Assembly (NCBI GenBank): GCA_036494465.1
Contig: DASXOJ010000027.1
Span: 1-64,000, forward strand
Length of the DNA: 64,000 nt
Reading direction: 5' to 3'
Origin: CAJCJE01 sp036494465
Lineage (GTDB): Bacteria; Actinomycetota; Actinomycetes; Mycobacteriales; Pseudonocardiaceae
Shown here: piece by piece, positions 8,543 through 15,925 of the stretch
Numbering within the stretch: position 1 is the first letter of the stretch
How the letters are laid out: every line of letters starts with the position of its first letter
Position numbers and translations under genes: made by a program
Notes under the pieces: generated by a model
Seen by the model: the letters and a program-made list of their open reading frames with translations, nothing else
What the model was told of the DNA's origin: nothing
The model's database searches: none

Positions 8543-8582
8543 TGCAAAGTTTGCAGACTCTGCAAGACATGCATCATCTGCA
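8543..8582. promoter_or_regulatory. array of five TGCA cores at exact 9-base spacing (probable TetR operator)
   Basis: TGCA starts at 8543, 8552, 8561, 8570 and 8579, each exactly 9 bases from the last. Two overlapping 13-base perfect palindromes are included: TGCAAAGTTTGCA (8543-8555) and TGCAGACTCTGCA (8552-8564). The array fills the gap between the TetR start (8529) and the stop of the next gene (8585), consistent with cooperative TetR binding. Confidence 0.6.
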
Positions 8583-8584
8583 AT

Positions 8585-8809
8585 TCAGCCTGCGGCGCTG
8601 TCCCAGTGCTCCTGGTCGGTCGGGTCCATCGCGGCGATCTCGGCACCGTCCTCGGTCTCCACCAGCCTGCTCGCCATGGCGGTCGCGGCGGCCAGCGCGA
8701 GTGTCGCGTGCACCTGCGCGACGGCGACCCGCTGCCCCGCGTCCTCGGGGTTGGCGGCGACGTCTTCCAGTAACGCCTCGGCGGCCGTGTAGTGCTCAGC
8801 TCCGGTCAT
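8585..8809 (-). CDS. small conserved actinobacterial hypothetical protein
   Basis: 74 residues, acidic and Ala-rich: starts MTGAEHYTAAEALLEDV and contains AQVHATLALAAATA. Similar short proteins are common in actinomycetes, but I know of no assigned function. The ATG at 8809 is preceded by AGGAGA, which fixes the start against a longer reading from 8875. The gene precedes the TetR/DUF3703 pair on the same strand, with the TGCA array in between, and is divergent from the tet gene. Confidence 0.7.
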   Translation of the reverse strand: MTGAEHYTAAEALLEDVAANPEDAGQRVAVAQVHATLALAAATAMASRLVETEDGAEIAAMDPTDQEHWDSAAG

Positions 8810-8955
8810 GGTGATTCGTTCTCCTGCGGTGACGGTGGGGTGGTTCGGGCGAACGATACTGGCGAAGATCCGCACGTCGAAAATTGGTTGCCGGTGTCCG
8901 CGGCGACCGGTTCAATTGCCTCTCGTTCGCCCGTCATCGAGACAGAGGAGTGGTC

Positions 8956-9060
8956 ATGCGTCCAGCGGTCATGTCCGACCAGTACGCCACTCGCACCTAT
9001 CTCAAGGACATGACGTTTGATGCGGACAACCGTGAACCTGGGGATCGTCGCCCATGTTGA
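8956..9060 (+). CDS. candidate 34-codon leader ORF overlapping the tet gene start
   Basis: An ATG at 8956 preceded by AGAGGAG (8944-8950) opens a 34-codon frame that stops at 9058-9060, 41 bases inside the tet gene and in the frame before it. The peptide begins MRPAVMSDQYATRTYLKDM. A hairpin could form just upstream (CCGGT at 8891-8895 with ACCGG at 8906-8910, flanked by AATTG/CAATT). The second tet gene has the same layout. Translation of such a leader could sense ribosome stalling, as in known Tet(M) attenuation. Expression is not proven. Confidence 0.4.
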   Translation: MRPAVMSDQYATRTYLKDMTFDADNREPGDRRPC

Positions 9061-10918
9061 CGCAGGCAAGACCAGCCTGACCGAACGCCTGCTGCACGCT
9101 GCCGGTGTCATTGCCGAACTCGGCAGCGTGGACGCTGGCAACACCACGACCGACACGCTCGCGCTCGAACGCAGGCGCGGCATCACCATCAAGTCGGCGG
9201 TGGTGTCCTTCGCCATCGACGACCTCACCGTCAACCTGATCGACACACCGGGCCACCCGGACTTCATTGCCGAGGTCGAGCGGGTGCTGTCCGTGCTGGA
9301 CGGGGCGGTGCTGGTGGTGTCGGCGGTGGAGGGCGTGCAGGCGCAGACCAGAGTCCTGCTGCGTACCCTGCGCCGGCTGCGCATCCCCACCCTGATCTTT
9401 GTCAACAAGATCGACCGCACCGGCGCGGACGTGCCGCGCGTACTGGCCGAGATCGCCGCCCGGCTCACCCCCTCGGTGTTCGGCAGCGGCGACGACACCG
9501 CCACGCTCGACGTGCTGACCAGGCACGACGACACCCTGCTGGCCACGTACGTGGCAGGCGGGGTGCCTGCGGACCGGTTGCGCTCCGCGCTGCGCGCGCA
9601 GGTCGCGGCCGGGCTGGTGCACCCGGTGTTCGCCGGTTCGGCCATCACCGGCGCGGGCGTGCCCGAACTCGTCGGCGGGATCAGCCGCCTGCTGCCCGGC
9701 GCTCCCGCCGACGCGGACGGTCCGTTGTCCGGCACCGTGTTCAAGATCGAACGCGGCCCTGCGGGGGAGAAGATCGCGTACGCGCGCATGTTCGGCGGCA
9801 CGCTGCGGGTGCGGGACCGGTTGCCTGCAGGCAAGATCACCGCGTTGAGAGTGTTCGCCGACGGCGGCGCCACGGAAAGCGACTCGGTGTCGGCGGGCCA
9901 CATCGGCAAACTGTGGGGCCTCGCGGACATCCGGATCGGCGATTCGATCGGCGTCGCGCGCCGGGTGGACAGCCAGTTCGCCCCGCCGAGCCTGGAAACC
10001 GTGGTGAGCGCGGTGCATCCGGCCGAAACCGGCGCGCTGCACGTGGCGCTGACCCAACTCGCCGAAGGCGATCCGCTGATCAACCTGCGGCAGGACGACA
10101 TCCGGCACGAGCTCTCGGTGTCGCTGTACGGCGAGGTGCAGAAGGAAGTGATCGAGGCGACCCTGGCCGACGAGTTCGGCATCGCGGTCACCTTCCGGGA
10201 AACCACCACCATCTGCGTCGAGCGCCCGACCGGCAGCGGTGCGGCGGTGGAGATCATCGCCAAGGAGCCCAACCCCTTCCTGGCGACGATCGGTCTGCGC
10301 GTCGATCCTGCTCCGATCGGCACCGGCGTCGAGTTCCGGCTCGAAGTCGAACTCGGCTCGATGCCCTACGCGTTCATGCGCGCCGTCGAGGAGACGGTGC
10401 GGGACGTGCTGGGGCAAGGACTGCGTGGCTGGCAGGTGACCGACTGCGTGGTCACGCTGACGCATTCCGGTTACTGGGCGCGGCAGAGCCACGCCGGTGC
10501 CAAGTTCGACAAGAGCATGTCCAGCACGGCAGGTGATTTCCGCAACCTCACGCCGCTCGTGCTGCTGGATGCGTTGCGTAGGGCCGGAACCGCGGTGTGC
10601 GAGCCCATGCACCGCTTCCGCCTGGACCTGCCTGCCGAGTTGTTCGCGCCGATCCTGCCGGTGCTGATCCGGCTCGGCGCGGAGGTGGACACCTCCTCCG
10701 TGCGCGGCACGACCCAGTACGTGGAAGGCGTGCTACCCGCCGCTCACGTGCACGATTTCGACCGCGCGCTGCCGGGCCTGACCAGCGGCGAAGGCACGCT
10801 GGAGACCGAGTTCGACCACTACCGCCCGGTGCGCGGCGATGTTCCGGACCGCCCGCGCACCGACCACAACCCGCTCAACCGCAAGGAGTACCTGTTGCAC
10901 GTGCAGCGCGGTGTCTAA
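9020..10918 (+). CDS. Tet(M)/Otr(A)-like ribosomal protection GTPase (copy 1)
   Basis: 632-residue translational GTPase of the EF-G-like tetracycline ribosomal protection family. G motifs: AHVDAGKTS (11-19), RGITI, DTPGH and NKID. Domains II-V follow, with a typical actinobacterial loop III in domain IV beginning SGYWARQSH at 483 and reaching SSTAGDF near 505; that loop contacts the drug site in known members. The end is NPLNRKEYLLHVQRGV. Such proteins release tetracycline from the 30S A site. The ATG at 9020 is preferred over a TTG one codon earlier. It is preceded by a leader ORF and is convergent with the MerR gene (4-base overlap). Whether it confers resistance or has a native role is unknown. 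Confidence 0.9.
   Translation: MRTTVNLGIVAHVDAGKTSLTERLLHAAGVIAELGSVDAGNTTTDTLALERRRGITIKSAVVSFAIDDLTVNLIDTPGHPDFIAEVERVLSVLDGAVLVVSAVEGVQAQTRVLLRTLRRLRIPTLIFVNKIDRTGADVPRVLAEIAARLTPSVFGSGDDTATLDVLTRHDDTLLATYVAGGVPADRLRSALRAQVAAGLVHPVFAGSAITGAGVPELVGGISRLLPGAPADADGPLSGTVFKIERGPAGEKIAYARMFGGTLRVRDRLPAGKITALRVFADGGATESDSVSAGHIGKLWGLADIRIGDSIGVARRVDSQFAPPSLETVVSAVHPAETGALHVALTQLAEGDPLINLRQDDIRHELSVSLYGEVQKEVIEATLADEFGIAVTFRETTTICVERPTGSGAAVEIIAKEPNPFLATIGLRVDPAPIGTGVEFRLEVELGSMPYAFMRAVEETVRDVLGQGLRGWQVTDCVVTLTHSGYWARQSHAGAKFDKSMSSTAGDFRNLTPLVLLDALRRAGTAVCEPMHRFRLDLPAELFAPILPVLIRLGAEVDTSSVRGTTQYVEGVLPAAHVHDFDRALPGLTSGEGTLETEFDHYRPVRGDVPDRPRTDHNPLNRKEYLLHVQRGV
10883..10912 (+). repeat. 3' end of tet copy 1, partner of the 30-base direct repeat at 12573
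   Basis: These bases encode the KEYLLHVQRG end of the tet protein. They match 12573-12602 at 26 of 30 positions in the same orientation, so the MerR/HEAT cassette lies between two copies of this sequence. Confidence 0.6.
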
Positions 10919-11892
10919 TCCCGCACCAGGGTTGACGCGACGAGAGCGACCGTTCGATCGTCGTCGTTGGTCAACTGGCGCAGGGCATCCTGCGCGGCGG
11001 TGCCCGACAGTTCGGCGAGCGCCTGGACAACTCGGATCCGCACCGCGGCGTCTGCGGCTCGCTGGTTGACCAACGCGGCCACGATCCGGTCCGCATCGTC
11101 GGGATTCCGGGACAGGATGCCGAGGGTCTCGGCTGCCTCGACGTCGTTCGCGCCGTCGACCACCATGCCGACCAGGATCGGCACCGCCGCGCTGGCTCCT
11201 CGCGAACCCGAGGCCAGCGCGGCGTGCCTGCGCACCGCCGCGTCCGGGTCGTCGAGCGCGTTCGCGAGCGCCGCGTCCGCCCCGGCCCCTGGCAACTCGG
11301 CGATCGCCAGCACCGCGCGCCGCCGGACGTCGACATCCGAGGACGCCATGCCGGATGCCACGCTCGCCACGCCATCGGCGCCCGCCCTGGCGAGCGCCCA
11401 CCGCAAGGCACCCGCGACATGCGGATCGGATTCGCTGAGCAGCGCGTCGGCCAGTACTTCGGTGGGCACGTCTTCGGTCGGGGCGAGGACGGTCTGCTGC
11501 CGGTGCGCGGGATTGGGCGAGCCGAGCCCGTGCAACAGTTCGACGATGCGCAGCACGCCCTCCCAATCCGAGGGCGTGGCGGCATCGACAGCATGGAGCC
11601 GATCGAGCAATTCCTGTTCGCACGCGATGCGTTCCTCAGTGCGCCGAATCAGCTCACTGACCAATGTGGATGGTGTGAAGCCGGGGTCCGCCAGGGCGCG
11701 GCCGATCTGGCGCAGCGACAATCCCAGCGAGCGCAGGCTTTCCACGTGGAAGATCCGGCGAATGTCCGCAATGGAATATTCGCGGTAGCCGCCGACCGTG
11801 CGGCCGGTGGGGCGCACCAGCCCGAGGGAGTCGTAGTGCCGGAGCATCCGGGTACTCACCCCCGAGCGGCGCGCCACTTCGCCGATCAGCAC
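10915..11892 (-). CDS. MerR-family regulator with a HEAT-repeat C-terminal domain
   Basis: 325 residues. The first 70 form a MerR winged helix (LIGEVARRSGVSTRMLRHYDSLGLVRPTGRT, GYREYSIADIRRI, LRSLGLSLRQIGRAL), followed by the dimerisation coiled coil. Instead of the usual small ligand domain, residues from about 150 to the end are alpha-helical repeats (SESDPHVAGALRWALARAG, SSDVDVRRRAVLAIAELPG, DDPDAAVRRHAALASGS) of HEAT/PBS-lyase type, implying a protein or peptide partner. The GTG start at 11892 overlaps the upstream HEAT gene by 7 bases, so the two form one operon. Probably activates its own operon through the promoter at 12527-12557. Confidence 0.85.
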   Translation of the reverse strand: MLIGEVARRSGVSTRMLRHYDSLGLVRPTGRTVGGYREYSIADIRRIFHVESLRSLGLSLRQIGRALADPGFTPSTLVSELIRRTEERIACEQELLDRLHAVDAATPSDWEGVLRIVELLHGLGSPNPAHRQQTVLAPTEDVPTEVLADALLSESDPHVAGALRWALARAGADGVASVASGMASSDVDVRRRAVLAIAELPGAGADAALANALDDPDAAVRRHAALASGSRGASAAVPILVGMVVDGANDVEAAETLGILSRNPDDADRIVAALVNQRAADAAVRIRVVQALAELSGTAAQDALRQLTNDDDRTVALVASTLVRD

Positions 11893-12506
11893 GATCGTGG
11901 TCCGAGCGCGACGATCCGCTGCGCTTCGTCGAAAGCAGCGTCCGGGTCGAGCCGGAGCCGCTCCGTGGCGTGGGCATGCGCACGGATCGTTGGGTTGTTG
12001 CTGGCCAGCGCCGTGCGCAAGGCAGGCTCAAGCACCTCACGGAGCGCGACCAGTGCCCGGCTCAGGCTCATCCGCACATTCCGGTCACCGCGACCCAGCT
12101 CAGCCACCAACTCCTCCGCCAGCCTGGCCCGTTCCCCGTCCGGCACCAGCACGACGGCCGCCCGCCATGCGCTGCGCGCCACCTCGTCGTCGCCGTCGTG
12201 CAGCAACGACCGGGTGATCGCCGGCCAGGCAGTCGCGTCCCCGATCTTGGACAGCGTGTGCAACGCCTGGCTCCGCGCCTGCGCACGCTCGGATCGGAGC
12301 TCCCCGACCAGCCTGGGCATCGTGACCTCGGCGGGGAGGCGGGTCAACGCCCAGGTGAGCATCTCGCGCACGAAGAAATCCGGCTCGACCGCGCACCGAG
12401 CCAGGAGCACGTCCACCAGACCGGGGTCCGGGTACGTACCCGCCGCCTGCGCGGCGTGCAGCCGGGTCGAGGGGTTGGCGCTGGTCAACGCGTTGGTCGG
12501 GTTCAT
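11886..12506 (-). CDS. HEAT-repeat protein, first gene of the MerR operon
   Basis: 206 residues built almost entirely of HEAT-like helical pairs (STRLHAAQAAGTYPDPGLVDVL, PDFFVREMLTWALTRLPAEV, SERAQARSQALHTLSKIGD, DEVARSAWRAAVVLVPDGE, DRNVRMSLSRALVALREV). No enzyme motif is seen. The ATG at 12506 has AGGAGG directly upstream. Its repeats resemble those in the neighbouring MerR protein, so the two may have split or duplicated from one ancestor and may bind each other or a common partner (inference). Confidence 0.8.
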   Translation of the reverse strand: MNPTNALTSANPSTRLHAAQAAGTYPDPGLVDVLLARCAVEPDFFVREMLTWALTRLPAEVTMPRLVGELRSERAQARSQALHTLSKIGDATAWPAITRSLLHDGDDEVARSAWRAAVVLVPDGERARLAEELVAELGRGDRNVRMSLSRALVALREVLEPALRTALASNNPTIRAHAHATERLRLDPDAAFDEAQRIVALGPRSC

Positions 12507-12526
12507 GGGTACCACCTCCTGCACCC

Positions 12527-12557
12527 AGTGAAGACCTTGTCACAGTGTCAAGGTCAA
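12527..12557 (-). promoter_or_regulatory. MerR-type promoter/operator of the HEAT-MerR operon
   Basis: Reading the minus strand: -35 TTGACC (12557-12552), a 19-base spacer, and -10 TTCACT (12532-12527). The 23-base inverted repeat 12533-12555 (arms GACCTTGACAC and GTGACAAGGTC, one mismatch, one central base) fills the spacer. A 19-base spacer holding a long inverted repeat is the hallmark of MerR-activated promoters. The predicted transcript begins next to the AGGAGG of the HEAT gene. Confidence 0.75.
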
Positions 12558-12572
12558 CGCCCGACATGGGCC

Positions 12573-12602
12573 AAGGAGTACCTGCGGCACGTCCAGCGCG
12601 GC
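12573..12602 (+). pseudogene. remnant of the 3' end of a tet-type gene
   Basis: Thirty bases encode KEYLRHVQRG and match the end of tet copy 1 (10883-10912) at 26 of 30 positions. No other part of a tet gene is found around it: to the left is the MerR promoter, to the right the PIN gene end. It looks like a scar of a former tandem copy or of a rearrangement that placed the MerR/HEAT cassette here. Confidence 0.5.
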
Positions 12603-12604
12603 GC

Positions 12605-13105
12605 TCAGCGGATCAGTCCTTGATCCTTCGCCCAGGGCACGAAGTCGCCTCGTTTGAATGGCAGCCGGTACTCGCTTTCGAGCAGATCATCTGCGAGTGC
12701 CGATGCCATCTCAACAGTGATGTGACCATGGTTGACCGCATCACAGACCAGGCCAAGCGTTCCCCGGCACGGGATGCCGTACTTTTTCGCTGCTTTGCGA
12801 GCGGGGCCGTCGTCGATGATGGCAGTCGCGTTGTGGACTGAGGCGTAGGCGAGGACTCCAGCCTCACCCCAGTTCCGGTTCCCGGCGACCAGGAACGAGG
12901 CGAAGGTTGCGAAGGTGGCGACTTCGGCAGGGCTGGTCAGATATGGGCGGTTGTTCAGGCCCGCGCGCAGTTCGGCGACGACGGTGTCCGGGATCACCGC
13001 GCGGCTCCCGTTGGTGATGAACCGCAGAGCGCCGAGCCAGCCCTGCTTGGCGATGTGACTGAGTGGGCCGGTATCGAACACCAGCACGTCGGGTCCGTTG
13101 GGCAT
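12605..13105 (-). CDS. PIN-domain putative ribonuclease, partner of the Xre-ImmA/IrrE protein
   Basis: 166 residues with a PIN nuclease fold (toxin-like, VapC superfamily). The acidic active-site set is visible: Asp11 (VLVFDTGPL), Glu45 (DTVVAELRAG), Glu81 (NWGEAGVLAYA) and Asp98 or Asp99 (AIIDDGPARKAAKKYG). The expected substrate is RNA, cut in a Mg-dependent way. The ATG at 13105 begins only two bases after the stop of the upstream gene, so they are translationally coupled. The layout (regulator/protease first, nuclease second) is that of a two-gene toxin-antitoxin-like module. Confidence 0.75.
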   Translation of the reverse strand: MPNGPDVLVFDTGPLSHIAKQGWLGALRFITNGSRAVIPDTVVAELRAGLNNRPYLTSPAEVATFATFASFLVAGNRNWGEAGVLAYASVHNATAIIDDGPARKAAKKYGIPCRGTLGLVCDAVNHGHITVEMASALADDLLESEYRLPFKRGDFVPWAKDQGLIR

Positions 13106-13107
13106 TG

Positions 13108-14226
13108 TCAGAGGTACTGCCAGATTTCGTCTTCGGTTCGCTCACCCAGCGCTGGCAGCGCGTCTTCGTCCCAGGTGTCGAGCAGTAGGTCCAATGCGCG
13201 GGCAGCCGAAATCGTCTCGGCGCGGTACAGGCGCAGCACTGACCGCTCATACTCGCGAGGCAGCGTTGGCGGGCTCAGTTCGTCGCCGACGACGAGGTCC
13301 ATTTCAACGATGTCTGCTCTGGTCGTGCGGGTCGACCGGATACGACCTGCCTGGTCCGAGTCGATGAGGTCGAGTTCGCCAAGGCGACGGGCAAGGGTGG
13401 CCATGTCGACCTGGTAGGTACTTGCCAACCGTACGGCGACGGACCGCAGCTCGTAGCGGCCGTCATCGCGGAATTCCTGCCAGGCTCGCCGAATTCCCGT
13501 CGCTGGTAGCAGTAACGCGCGCGCGAATCGGTCGAGCAAGGACTCCCTGCGCTCCGGATTGGTCTGCTCCGCGACTCGCCAGTCCACCGTGTACTCGTCC
13601 GCCACGAGGAAGTGGCCGAGCTCGTGCGCCAGCGCCAGCCTGCGACGGCCGACGCGCATCGTTGCGTTGATCACGGACACACCGCCGGTCGCGAGCAGGA
13701 TCGTGGCGGCATCGGCCGATTCGGTGCCGAGGTCCAGCGCGAACACGAGCAGGCCCAGTCCGGTGAGCTTGTCCGCCAGTTGACGACACGGCTCCACATC
13801 GTCGATCTCGAGTAGACCCCTTGCCCGGCTGGCGAGCGTTTCCGCGGCGTCGACGGTTGCCGGTGGGGTATGTTCGGGTGCCACGGCAAACTGGAAGCGA
13901 TCGTCGTTGGCCAGCACGAACTCGACGTCGCGCGCGATGCGTTCGATCCAGGCGTCGATGGCCGGGCTGGGTGCCCCTGGCTCTTGGGTGTTGCGGTGCG
14001 AGATCAGTGCCTCGGGCGCCTGCTCGACGAACCACTCGATTCGGGTGTGCAGTGCGTCGGCGATCTGGGCGAGTTCGAGGGCGGAGACTCGTCGGCTGCC
14101 CAGCTCGATCTTGGTCAGCGCCGATCGATCGAGTGAGACGGCGGATGCGAGGTCGGCCTGCGTCAACCCGGCTCGACCACGTGCTTCCGCGATCCGCTGG
14201 CCCAAGACCTCCGAACTCACCGACAT
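13108..14226 (-). CDS. Xre HTH + ImmA/IrrE (M78) metallopeptidase-domain protein
   Basis: 372 residues from the ATG at 14226. Residues about 5-65 are an Xre-type helix-turn-helix (IAEARGRAGLTQADLASAV, LDRSALTKIELGSRRVS). A linker leads to a COG2856/ImmA-IrrE zinc peptidase domain with the HELGH motif at 201-205 (LAHELGHFLVADE). The C-terminal part holds FARALLLPA, common in this family. Family knowledge: such fusions cleave or sequester repressors in phage and stress switches and often sit beside toxins. Here it precedes a PIN gene. The start is supported by direct repeats just upstream; no strong ribosome site is visible. Confidence 0.85.
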   Translation of the reverse strand: MSVSSEVLGQRIAEARGRAGLTQADLASAVSLDRSALTKIELGSRRVSALELAQIADALHTRIEWFVEQAPEALISHRNTQEPGAPSPAIDAWIERIARDVEFVLANDDRFQFAVAPEHTPPATVDAAETLASRARGLLEIDDVEPCRQLADKLTGLGLLVFALDLGTESADAATILLATGGVSVINATMRVGRRRLALAHELGHFLVADEYTVDWRVAEQTNPERRESLLDRFARALLLPATGIRRAWQEFRDDGRYELRSVAVRLASTYQVDMATLARRLGELDLIDSDQAGRIRSTRTTRADIVEMDLVVGDELSPPTLPREYERSVLRLYRAETISAARALDLLLDTWDEDALPALGERTEDEIWQYL

Positions 14227-14246
14227 GTGTGCGATTTTAGAACATT

Positions 14247-14264
14247 TTGGCACGGCTTGGCACG
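14247..14264. promoter_or_regulatory. tandem TTGGCACG repeats upstream of the Xre-PIN operon
   Basis: TTGGCACG occurs at 14247-14254 and again at 14257-14264, one helical turn apart, 21 bases before the ATG of the Xre protein. Same-face direct repeats fit autorepression by the Xre domain (inference). Confidence 0.5.
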
Positions 14265-14296
14265 ATACAGCACTCGCGCTGGCCCATTTGGTCTAG

Positions 14297-15925
14297 CTAC
14301 CGGACGTGCGCCCTTTCCAGGATCGCGGAGGTGTTGATGCCGGTGGGGAGGGTGCCGAAGGCGATGCCCCAGTCGCCGCCGAGGCGGGACGCGCAGAAGG
14401 CGTCGGCGACGGCGGGGTCGCCGTGCCGGACGAGCAGGCTGCCTTGCAGCACGAGGGCCATGGTTTCGGCCAGGCGGCGGGCGCGGGTTTCGATGTCGTC
14501 GAGGTTGGCGAGGTCCTTGCGCAGACGCTCGGCCGCCTCGTCGAGGCGGTGGTCGGCGCCCGCGGCGAGGTCGACCTCGGTGAAGTAGGCGTCCAGGGAT
14601 TCGGGTTGACGACCCATGGCGCGCAACGCGTCCAGCGCCGCGACGTTGCCGGATCCCTCCCAGATGGACGCCAGTGGCGCCTCGCGGTAGAGCCTCGGCA
14701 TATCGGACTCTTCGACGTATCCGTTGCCGCCAAGGCATTCCAACGCCTCGACCGCGTGGCTCGGCGTGCGCTTGCACACCCAGTACTTGGTGACCGCGAG
14801 CGCGAGCCGCCGGAACGCGGCTTCCTGCTCATCGCCCGCTGCCAGTCGGTCGGTGGCGCCTGCCAGTCGCATGGCGATCGTGGTGGCGGCTTCGGATTCG
14901 ATGGTGAGGTCGGCGAGCACGTTGGCCATCAACGGCTGGTTGATCAGCTCTTTGCCGAACGCCCTGCGATAGGTGGCGTGGTGGGTGGCCGCGACGAGAC
15001 CGGCGCGCATGATCGCGGCGGAGCCGATCACGCAGTCCAGGCGGGTCAGGTTGACCATTTCGACGATGGTCTGCACGCCCTTGCCCTCGGGCCCGACCAG
15101 CCAGCCGACCGCGCCGTCGTACTCGATTTCGGCGGAGGCGTTGGACTTGTTGCCGAGCTTGTCCTTGAGGCGCTGCACCATGATCGTGTTGCGCGAGCCG
15201 TCCGGCAGGATGCGGGGGAGCAGGAAGCAGGAGACGCCGCCGGGGGCCTGCGCGAGCGTCAGGAACATGTCCGACATCGGCGCCGAGGTGAACCACTTGT
15301 GGCCGGTGAGCCGGTAGACGCCGTCGCCGGTCGGGGTCGCGGTGGTGGTGTTGGCGCGCACGTCCGAGCCGCCCTGTTTCTCGGTCATGGACATGCCTGC
15401 GATCAGGCCGCGCTTTTCCGTCGGCACGCGCAGACCGAAGTCGTATTCGCGGGCGGCGAGCAGGGGTTCGTAGGTGGTGGCGAGGCCGGGGTTGCGGCGC
15501 AGCGCGGGCACGATCGCGTAGGTCATCGCGATCGGGCACATGTGCCCGCCCTCGACCTGGCTCCACACCAGCTCTTTCGCCGCGCGGGCGACGTGCGCGC
15601 CGGGTCGCGGGTCCTGCCACGGTGAACCGTGGATGCCGTTTTCGACGGCGACGGTCATCAGTTCGTGCCAGGCGGGATGGAACGCGACCTCGTCGATGCG
15701 GTGGCCGTAGCGGTCGTGCGTGCGCAGCACCGGCGGATTGGCGTTGGCCTGGCGGCCCCATTCGATGGCCTGTTCGGTGCCCGCGAGGCGACCCAGTTCG
15801 TGCACCTCGTCCACGGCCCAGGCCGCGCCTTCGCGGCTCAGACCGTCCAGCAGGGTCTTGTCCTCGGCGACGTCGTGCCCGACCAGCGGCGGGACCTGGT
15901 TGAGGACTTCATGTGTTGCTGGCAT
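14297..15925 (-). CDS. aidB: AidB-like acyl-CoA dehydrogenase-family flavoprotein
   Basis: 542 residues. Close in layout to E. coli AidB: LNQVPPL at the N-terminus, REGAAWAVDEVHELGR, FHPAWHELM, QVEGGHMCPIAMTYA, KRGLIAGMSMTEKQGGSDV, GHKWFTSAPMSD, RLKDKLGNKSNAS, CLGGNGYVEESDMPRLYREAPLASIWEGSGNV. AidB is an FAD protein of the adaptive response to DNA alkylation that binds DNA and may shield promoters; no robust dehydrogenase activity is known. The ATG at 15925 follows GGAGG. The upstream TetR gene overlaps its start by 17 bases, so both are one transcript. Confidence 0.9.
   Translation of the reverse strand: MPATHEVLNQVPPLVGHDVAEDKTLLDGLSREGAAWAVDEVHELGRLAGTEQAIEWGRQANANPPVLRTHDRYGHRIDEVAFHPAWHELMTVAVENGIHGSPWQDPRPGAHVARAAKELVWSQVEGGHMCPIAMTYAIVPALRRNPGLATTYEPLLAAREYDFGLRVPTEKRGLIAGMSMTEKQGGSDVRANTTTATPTGDGVYRLTGHKWFTSAPMSDMFLTLAQAPGGVSCFLLPRILPDGSRNTIMVQRLKDKLGNKSNASAEIEYDGAVGWLVGPEGKGVQTIVEMVNLTRLDCVIGSAAIMRAGLVAATHHATYRRAFGKELINQPLMANVLADLTIESEAATTIAMRLAGATDRLAAGDEQEAAFRRLALAVTKYWVCKRTPSHAVEALECLGGNGYVEESDMPRLYREAPLASIWEGSGNVAALDALRAMGRQPESLDAYFTEVDLAAGADHRLDEAAERLRKDLANLDDIETRARRLAETMALVLQGSLLVRHGDPAVADAFCASRLGGDWGIAFGTLPTGINTSAILERAHVR

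Noticed and set aside
8806..10612. Two long open frames on the minus strand opposite tet copy 1
   Set aside because: Low-complexity Ser/Arg/Ala sequence with no domain; the plus strand has all GTPase motifs.
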